Under the pieces are notes generated by a model, which was not told where the DNA came from, did not search any database, and was given only the letters and a program-made list of their open reading frames with translations. The position numbers were made by a program, and so were the translations under genes. A DNA stretch of 58,619 bases from Polaribacter sp. (GTDB lineage: Bacteria; Bacteroidota; Bacteroidia; Flavobacteriales; Flavobacteriaceae), in the NCBI GenBank assembly GCA_029245785.1, contig JAQWOR010000044.1, positions 1 to 58,619 of the forward strand, read 5' to 3'. Shown piece after piece: positions 53,465-58,619 of this stretch. How positions within the stretch are numbered: position 1 is the first letter of the stretch; each line of letters opens with the position of its first letter.

Positions 53465-54597
53465 GATTGTTGTTTGAGGGATTTGTAATACAATTCTGAA
53501 AAATGAGTTGCAATGGTTTTTCTGCTAAAATGTGTTATTACGTACTCATGCATTGCGTTAGAATTTGAAATGGGATTGTGATACATTTTACGTATTTTTC
53601 TTAATAATTGATGCTGGTTTTGTTTTTCAATCAAAAACCCAAAATCATCAGGAAAATATTCAGAGATCCCACCAACATTTGTTGATATGACTGGAATTCC
53701 ACAAGAAAAAGCTTCCAAAATTACACAAGGTAAATTTTCATAATTGCTAAACAATACAAAAAGATGTGCTGTTTGTATGTGGTTTGCCAATTCTACTTGA
53801 GAGACGTGGTCTATGAATTGAACGTTAGCTCGATTGAAATTTAATTGTTCAATTAAAACATCGAACTGCTCAGATGTACCTCCAATAAATTTCCACGTAA
53901 AAGCACCTATTTCGGTTTCTAATCGTTTTGCTACTCGCAACATTCCAGAAATGTTTTTATGAGTATCTGTCATGCTTGAAACATGAACAATTGTAAATGA
54001 TTTTTCTTTTTTGTCTACCAGAGAAAACAATTCAGTATCTACAACATTTGGAACGGGGCTGTAGTTTCCTTTTAAGCCAAATAATACCATTTCTTTTTTT
54101 AAATGGATGCTTACTGGGCAAACAAATGCAGCGCTTTTTGTGATTCTTTTTGAAATGGCTTTTTCTAAAAATGAGATGTCTTGAGATTGCGGTTTTTGGT
54201 AACCGGTCCAGTGTTCTGAAATGATAAATGGAATTTTTTTAAACCATTTTAAATGCAGAGCAAATATGCCAAAAGGGAATAAGGTATTTACATGAACATG
54301 GTCAACGGAACCTATTTTTTTTAACAATTGTCTGTATGCGTTATAAAACCGAAACCCTTTTATAATTGGATTTGTAGAAGGTTTTATATAGGCAATATGA
54401 GTTGTAAGATGATTGCTGTTTTTTGTATCGATTTGTATTTTTTGCGTAGCTGATTTATCAGAAATAATGTGAATAACAGTAACATTATGTTTTAATGCTA
54501 CCGCTTCTGCGTGTCTCTGTATGAAATCGCCATTGGTAGGTAAAACCTTAGAAGGATACCATCCGCAAAGAAATAAGATGTGCAATTTTTGATTCAA
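53461..54597 (-). CDS. Glycosyltransferase family 4
   Basis: A 378-aa GT-B enzyme. The N-terminal half shows LHILFLCGWYPSKVLPTNGD, FIQRHAEAVALKHNVTVIHI, and the acceptor region VNTLFPFGIFALHLKW and SEHWTGYQ; the C-terminal donor half has FTIVHVSSMTDTHKNISGML and the E-x7-E motif in VILEAFSCGIPVISTNVGGI. Transfers a sugar to a growing surface glycan; specificity cannot be read. It is first in the flippase operon. Confidence 0.92.
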   Translation of the reverse strand: MNQKLHILFLCGWYPSKVLPTNGDFIQRHAEAVALKHNVTVIHIISDKSATQKIQIDTKNSNHLTTHIAYIKPSTNPIIKGFRFYNAYRQLLKKIGSVDHVHVNTLFPFGIFALHLKWFKKIPFIISEHWTGYQKPQSQDISFLEKAISKRITKSAAFVCPVSIHLKKEMVLFGLKGNYSPVPNVVDTELFSLVDKKEKSFTIVHVSSMTDTHKNISGMLRVAKRLETEIGAFTWKFIGGTSEQFDVLIEQLNFNRANVQFIDHVSQVELANHIQTAHLFVLFSNYENLPCVILEAFSCGIPVISTNVGGISEYFPDDFGFLIEKQNQHQLLRKIRKMYHNPISNSNAMHEYVITHFSRKTIATHFSELYYKSLKQQS

Positions 54598-54674
54598 AAA
54601 ATAGTGCGTTTAGTGAACAAATATAAAGACTTAAAATAGTTTTTTAGTTTGGTTTATATGTATATTTTTATAGA

Positions 54675-55358
54675 ATGAAAATAAAACATATTTTTTTTGA
54701 TTTAGACCATACACTGTGGGACTTTGAAAAAAATTCAAATTTAACTTTTGCTCAACTATTTAAAGAGCAAAAAATACAGTTAAATGTATCTGATTTTTTG
54801 ACTCGCTATACTCCAATCAATTTTAACTATTGGAAGCTATATAGAGAGGATAAAATTAGTAAAGAAGATTTGCGTTATGGGAGGTTAAAAGATACTTTTG
54901 AGATACTGAAATATGAAATTGAAGATGATTTAATTGATGTGTTGTCAGAAGAATATATTCGAGTTTTACCAAGCCACAACCATCTTTTTGAAGGCGTCAT
55001 TGAACTTTTAGATTACTTACAGTCAAAATATACGTTACATATCATTACTAATGGATTTGAGGAAGTACAAAACCTGAAACTAAAGACTTCTGGAATTAAA
55101 AAATATTTTGATCAAATTATAACTTCAGAAACTGTGGGTGTAAAAAAACCAAATCCTAAAATTTTTATGCACGCGTTAGATTTGGCAAAAACAACAGCTC
55201 AAAATAGCATGATGATTGGCGATAGCTTAGAAGCTGATATTATTGGTGCATTAAACTGTGGTATTGCGAGTATTCATTTTACTACAGGGGTTAAGGGAGC
55301 TAATGAAAAAAAATATACATCAGTTGCGAGTCTTTTAGAGATAAAGCAATATATTTAG
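54675..55358 (+). CDS. HAD-family phosphatase, YjjG-like nucleotidase
   Basis: A 227-aa HAD hydrolase. Motif I is FFDLDHTLWDFEKNS, motif II IITNGFEEVQNLKL, motif III KKPNPKIFMHAL and motif IV MMIGDSLEADIIGALN, with the cap in residues 20-90. The WDFEKNS sequence and EDLRYGRL match the YjjG subgroup, which removes phosphate from non-canonical pyrimidine nucleotides. Cytoplasmic; stands alone. Confidence 0.9.
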   Translation: MKIKHIFFDLDHTLWDFEKNSNLTFAQLFKEQKIQLNVSDFLTRYTPINFNYWKLYREDKISKEDLRYGRLKDTFEILKYEIEDDLIDVLSEEYIRVLPSHNHLFEGVIELLDYLQSKYTLHIITNGFEEVQNLKLKTSGIKKYFDQIITSETVGVKKPNPKIFMHALDLAKTTAQNSMMIGDSLEADIIGALNCGIASIHFTTGVKGANEKKYTSVASLLEIKQYI

Positions 55359-55455
55359 CAGTACTTTTAAAGCTTAATAAAGAGCGCTTTGATTGCAGGT
55401 TTTAGGTAAAATTACAAGTGTTTTTTTAACAATGAATTATAAAAATTTTAAACAG

Positions 55456-56247
55456 ATGAAAAAAAAGAGCCTTATTTGTTGCTTTTTCTTGATGACATTT
55501 TCAATGGTCGCTCAAAAAAGTATTCATAATTACAAGTACATAGTGGTTTCAGAAAAGTTCTCGTTTTTAAGAACCCTTGATCAATATAAAACCAGTTCAC
55601 TTACTAAATTTTTGTTTAACAAATATGGGTTTACAGCGTATTTAGATTCAGAGAAACTTCCTGCTGACTTTAACAAAAATAGATGTTTAGCTTTATTTGC
55701 TGACGCAAAAGATGCTTCAAATTTTATGCAAACAAAAATAGTCATAGAGCTAAAAGATTGTGATAATAATGTTTTGTTTGTTAGTACGTATGGGAAAAGT
55801 AAAATCAAAACATTTAAAGAAGCTTACCATGAAGCCATACGGAAAGCTTTTAAATATTTTGAAAAATTAGAATATAAATACGCTCCCATAAAAGTTATTG
55901 AAAAGGTAGTTGACACTACTCATTCTAAACCTAAAACTGTCGAAAAAACACCTGTTGTTGAAACAAAACCAGCAGCAATTTTAAAGACAACAAAATCAGT
56001 TCCTGTTGCTGTAAAGAAAAAAACAGTTACTGCAAATGGGTTGTATGCCTATCCAAGTAAATTAGGATATGAATTGAAAGACAGGGCTACTTTAAAAATT
56101 GTATTTACCATGTTGAAAACCAATCTTACTGATGTTTATATTGTCAAAGAAAACAACGGAATTCTGTATAAAAGAAAAGATAGCTGGTTTATGGAGTTTT
56201 ACAGAAATAATAAACGAGTTCAAAAACAGATTCAGATTAAGTTCTAG
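55456..56247 (+). CDS. Secreted hypothetical protein
   Basis: About 263 aa from ATG 55456 (MKKKSLICCFFLMTFSMVAQ), which gives a clean Sec signal; the frame is open to 55393. The first domain (IHNYKYIVVSEKFSFLRTLD, YKTSSLTKFLFNKYGFTAYL, then ADAKDASNFMQTKIVIELKD) resembles a small alpha/beta unit, followed by a Lys/Thr/Pro/Val linker and a short C-terminal beta part (GILYKRKDSWFMEFYRNNKR). Unrecognised family. Its end overlaps the convergent rarA gene by 4 bp. Confidence 0.7.
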   Translation: MKKKSLICCFFLMTFSMVAQKSIHNYKYIVVSEKFSFLRTLDQYKTSSLTKFLFNKYGFTAYLDSEKLPADFNKNRCLALFADAKDASNFMQTKIVIELKDCDNNVLFVSTYGKSKIKTFKEAYHEAIRKAFKYFEKLEYKYAPIKVIEKVVDTTHSKPKTVEKTPVVETKPAAILKTTKSVPVAVKKKTVTANGLYAYPSKLGYELKDRATLKIVFTMLKTNLTDVYIVKENNGILYKRKDSWFMEFYRNNKRVQKQIQIKF

Positions 56248-57518
56248 TATTTATATTTGCCTTTCCAGCGATTTTTTAGCAGTTCTCTAAAGCTATTTTC
56301 TCGTGTGTTATTTCCAGGTTCATAGAGCGTTGTATTACTGATTTCATCTGGCATAAATTCTTGAGTTATAAAATTGTTCTCATAACGATGAGCGTATTTA
56401 TAATTTTTGCCATACTCTAGATCTTTCATCAATTTTGTGGGTGCATTTCTCAAGGGAAGAGGTACCGATAAGTCACCTGTTTTTCTAACCAATTCTTGTG
56501 CGTTTCCAATAGCTTCATAAGAAGCATTACTTTTTGCAGAATTTGCTAGGTAAATAGCACATTGGCTTAAAATGATTCGAGATTCTGGAGAGCCAATTAC
56601 AGCAACTGCCTGAAAGGTATTGTTGGCCAAAATTAAGGCGGTAGGGTTTGCGTTTCCAATATCTTCAGAAGCTAAAATTAATAATCTTCGGGCAATAAAC
56701 TTTACGTCTTCTCCACCTTCAATCATTCTTGCCAACCAGTATACCGCTGCATTTGGATCACTACCTCGTATTGATTTTATAAATGCAGAAATGATATCAT
56801 AATGCTGATCTCCAGTTTTATCATACCTCGCTGTATTTTTTTGAATTTTTTCTAAGACCAGTTTATTTGTGATTTCAACAGGACCTTCAACAGAATTAAC
56901 AAGCAATTCAAAAATATTTAAGAGTTTACGCGCGTCTCCTCCAGAGACTTGTAGCAAAGCGTCAGTTTCTTTTAGTTTGATTTTTCTTTTAGAGATGAGT
57001 TCGTCTTTTTCAATTGCACGTTCAATCAGGGCAATCAAGTCTTCTTTATCAAAAGAATTTAAAATATAGACTTGGCAGCGAGAGAGCAAGGCAGGGATCA
57101 CTTCAAAGCTAGGATTTTCTGTAGTGGCGCCAATTAAGGTAACCCAACCTTTTTCTACAGCCCCTAATAAAGAATCTTGTTGAGATTTGCTAAAACGATG
57201 AATTTCATCAATAAATAAAATGGGGTTTTTTGTTGTAAAAAGCCCGCCGCTTTGTTTTGCTTTTTCGATAATTTCTCTAATGTCTTTTACGCCAGAATTA
57301 ATAGCGCTTAACGTGTAAAAAGGCCTCTCTGAAGAACTTGCAATGATATTGGCTAGGGTTGTTTTTCCAATCCCTGGAGGCCCCCATAGAATTAAAGAAG
57401 GAATGATTCCTTTTTTAATATGCTGCGTTAAAATTCCATTTTCACCAACCAAATGTTGTTGACTAATATAATCTTCAAGGACTTTGGGTCTAATGCGCTC
57501 TGCAAGTGGTTCATTCAT
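56244..57518 (-). CDS. rarA: Replication-associated recombination protein A (RarA/MgsA)
   Basis: A 424-aa AAA+ ATPase that acts at stalled replication forks. It has [20 protein letters not shown], Walker [21 protein letters not shown], Walker [21 protein letters not shown], sensor 1 [14 protein letters not shown] and the lid/tetramer parts [35 protein letters not shown] and [20 protein letters not shown]. Length and order are normal for the family. Stand-alone gene. Confidence 0.95.
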   Translation of the reverse strand: MNEPLAERIRPKVLEDYISQQHLVGENGILTQHIKKGIIPSLILWGPPGIGKTTLANIIASSSERPFYTLSAINSGVKDIREIIEKAKQSGGLFTTKNPILFIDEIHRFSKSQQDSLLGAVEKGWVTLIGATTENPSFEVIPALLSRCQVYILNSFDKEDLIALIERAIEKDELISKRKIKLKETDALLQVSGGDARKLLNIFELLVNSVEGPVEITNKLVLEKIQKNTARYDKTGDQHYDIISAFIKSIRGSDPNAAVYWLARMIEGGEDVKFIARRLLILASEDIGNANPTALILANNTFQAVAVIGSPESRIILSQCAIYLANSAKSNASYEAIGNAQELVRKTGDLSVPLPLRNAPTKLMKDLEYGKNYKYAHRYENNFITQEFMPDEISNTTLYEPGNNTRENSFRELLKNRWKGKYKY

Positions 57519-57641
57519 GAAGTAAAAATAAGAAAGTTTTATGACAGATGTTCAGTAAAATGAATTTTGGTGTTATTTTTGTTATTTTTAGGGTAATAAA
57601 ATAAGCATGCGTTTTTTGATTCAAAAAACACCTCCAAACAT

Positions 57642-58310
57642 ATGAAAAACAGTCAACACTTAACTTTTACAAGAAACGTATTTCTTGTTCCACTTTTAGT
57701 TGTATTTCTGATATGGCTTGTGTACTGGGTTGAAATTCAGTTTTCTGTCAATTTTACAAATTATGGAATTCTTCCTAAAAAAATAAGTGGTTTTAAGGGG
57801 GTTTTTCTGGCTCCTTTTATTCATAGTGATACCAATCATCTTTTTAACAATTCAATCCCCTTACTGATTCTAATAGCGGGTCTGGTGTATTTTTATAGAG
57901 ATGTTTTTTTTAAAGTACTTGTTTATGGAACCTTACTGTCTGGTGTATGTACTTGGATAATTGCAAGAGAAGCCTATCATATTGGAGCTAGTGGAGTTGT
58001 GTATTTATTGTTTAGTTTTGTCTTTTTTAGCGGGATTATAAAAAGGCATTTTCAGCTAGTAGCCGTTTCACTCATTGTAATATTTTTATACGGAAGTATG
58101 ATTTGGTATGTTTTTCCTGTTAAAGAAGGTGTTTCTTGGGAAGGACATTTGTCTGGTTTTGTGGTGGGCTTGTTTTTTGCTTTTTTTTATAGAAAAAAAG
58201 GAATCGTAAAGACGCAATATCAGTTCAAACAAACAGATTTTGATTTATTATTTGATGAAGACGGAAATTTTATAGAACCCAAAAACCCTATTGAAAAAGA
58301 AATGGAATAA
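57642..58310 (+). CDS. Rhomboid family intramembrane serine protease
   Basis: A 222-aa membrane protein with about six helices. The catalytic Ser is in HIGASGVVYLLFSF (GxSG) and the His in WEGHLSGFVVGLFF, with the HSDTNHLFNNSIPLLIL helix typical of rhomboids, so the dyad is complete. It cuts membrane-embedded substrates; targets are unknown. A short acidic C-terminal tail (LLFDEDGNFIEPKNP) faces the cytoplasm. Confidence 0.92.
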   Translation: MKNSQHLTFTRNVFLVPLLVVFLIWLVYWVEIQFSVNFTNYGILPKKISGFKGVFLAPFIHSDTNHLFNNSIPLLILIAGLVYFYRDVFFKVLVYGTLLSGVCTWIIAREAYHIGASGVVYLLFSFVFFSGIIKRHFQLVAVSLIVIFLYGSMIWYVFPVKEGVSWEGHLSGFVVGLFFAFFYRKKGIVKTQYQFKQTDFDLLFDEDGNFIEPKNPIEKEME

Positions 58311-58355
58311 TTTTTTATTTGAGATTTATTACAAACCTCAATAGAAGAGTGATTA

Positions 58356-58410
58356 CCCTGCCTTCCGGTTTTACCTATCGCAAGGTAGGAGGTATGCTTT
58401 CAAAACCAGG
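58356..58410. repeat. Dispersed intergenic repeat, copy 2
   Basis: GGTTTTACCTATCGCAAGGT and following bases, flanked by inverted GGTTTT/AAAACC, resemble the hairpin part at 37588-37625. The similarity suggests a family of small palindromic intergenic repeats in this genome. Confidence 0.4.
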
Positions 58411-58513
58411 AGCTAAGATTTCTATGAATCAATCATATCTAAACGGTTAATCTTTAGGTTTATTAAAAATTAAACCACAAAAATTAGGTATTTTTAAGAT
58501 AGCTTTTTATTTT

Positions 58514-58619
58514 GACTACTGACTACTGACTACTGACTACTGACTACTGACTACTGACTACTGACTACTGACTACTGACTACTGACTACTGACTACTGAC
58601 TACTGACTACTGACTACTG
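58514..58619. repeat. Heptanucleotide tandem repeat (ACTACTG unit)
   Basis: About 15 uninterrupted copies of a 7-bp unit run to the window edge with no visible sequence differences. It lies in intergenic DNA after the rhomboid gene. The true length is unknown because the array leaves the window. Confidence 0.95.

Noticed and set aside
58514..58619. CRISPR array
   Set aside because: Unit length is 7 bp with no spacers and no cas genes; it is a simple tandem repeat.

Overview
The window looks like a chromosomal segment of a low-GC marine flavobacterium (Bacteroidota, Flavobacteriaceae-like). The evidence is a type IX secretion sorting tail on the 751-aa protein at 43832-46087, a tmRNA whose encoded tag reads GEDNYALAA, Sec lipoproteins with Bacteroidota-style lipoboxes, promoters resembling TAnnTTTG, DUF6443/YD-repeat proteins, and AT-rich intergenic DNA. 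No species is assigned.

Layout. Positions 1-3530 are chromosomal: a truncated glycosyltransferase, an msrB-msrA pair and a lipoprotein hydrolase. Positions 3531-35731 look like a 32.2-kb genomic island inserted at the 3' end of the tmRNA gene (ssrA, 35717-36107, minus strand). A 16-bp core with one mismatch lies at both ends in direct orientation, a tyrosine integrase sits just inside the left end, and a near-identical 21-bp arm-like motif lies inside each end. The old ssrA terminator appears stranded at the left end, while the island supplies a new hairpin beside ssrA. From 36.3 kb to the end is chromosomal housekeeping and envelope DNA: a nonsense-interrupted lysine/alanine dehydrogenase-like gene, DUF3820, an M28 peptidase, TfoX, Mpl, a small-peptide/kinase/nucleotidyltransferase operon, a T9SS cargo protein, TrkA-TrkH, RadC, a polysaccharide cluster (deacetylase, FemAB-like transferase, flippase, glycosyltransferase), a YjjG-like HAD phosphatase, RarA and a rhomboid protease.

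The island has three parts. (a) 3.7-8.85 kb is a plasmid-like integration and replication module: integrase, excisionase-type HTH protein, winged-helix initiator-like protein, RepA-like ATPase and a palindromic ori/oriT-like site. It ends in a decayed gene that stops abruptly at the next module. (b) A type II secretion / type IV pilus-like machine is split into two arms. One is a minus-strand operon at 8.86-13.0 kb (lipoprotein, secretin, PilM/N-like, PilO-like) with a divergent major pilin. The other is a plus-strand operon at 25.7-34.0 kb (TPR histidine kinase, response regulator, prepilin peptidase, GspE, GspC/PilP-like, PilX/GspK-like, two minor pseudopilins, GspF). (c) Between the arms sit an IS-type transposase, an XRE regulator, an operon of two very large YD-repeat/RHS proteins whose distal member ends in an HELGH zinc-peptidase toxin domain followed by an overlapping candidate immunity lipoprotein, and a LytTR regulator.

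How the genes may work together (inference): the island could be a self-contained regulated secretion or pilus system with an RHS metallopeptidase toxin as candidate cargo, controlled by a two-component system and a LytTR regulator. A 21-bp-period direct repeat resembling a LytTR site and several palindromes lie in the control regions. The secretin and PilM/N genes each carry an apparent frameshift, so the machine may be decaying, or the sequence may contain indel errors.
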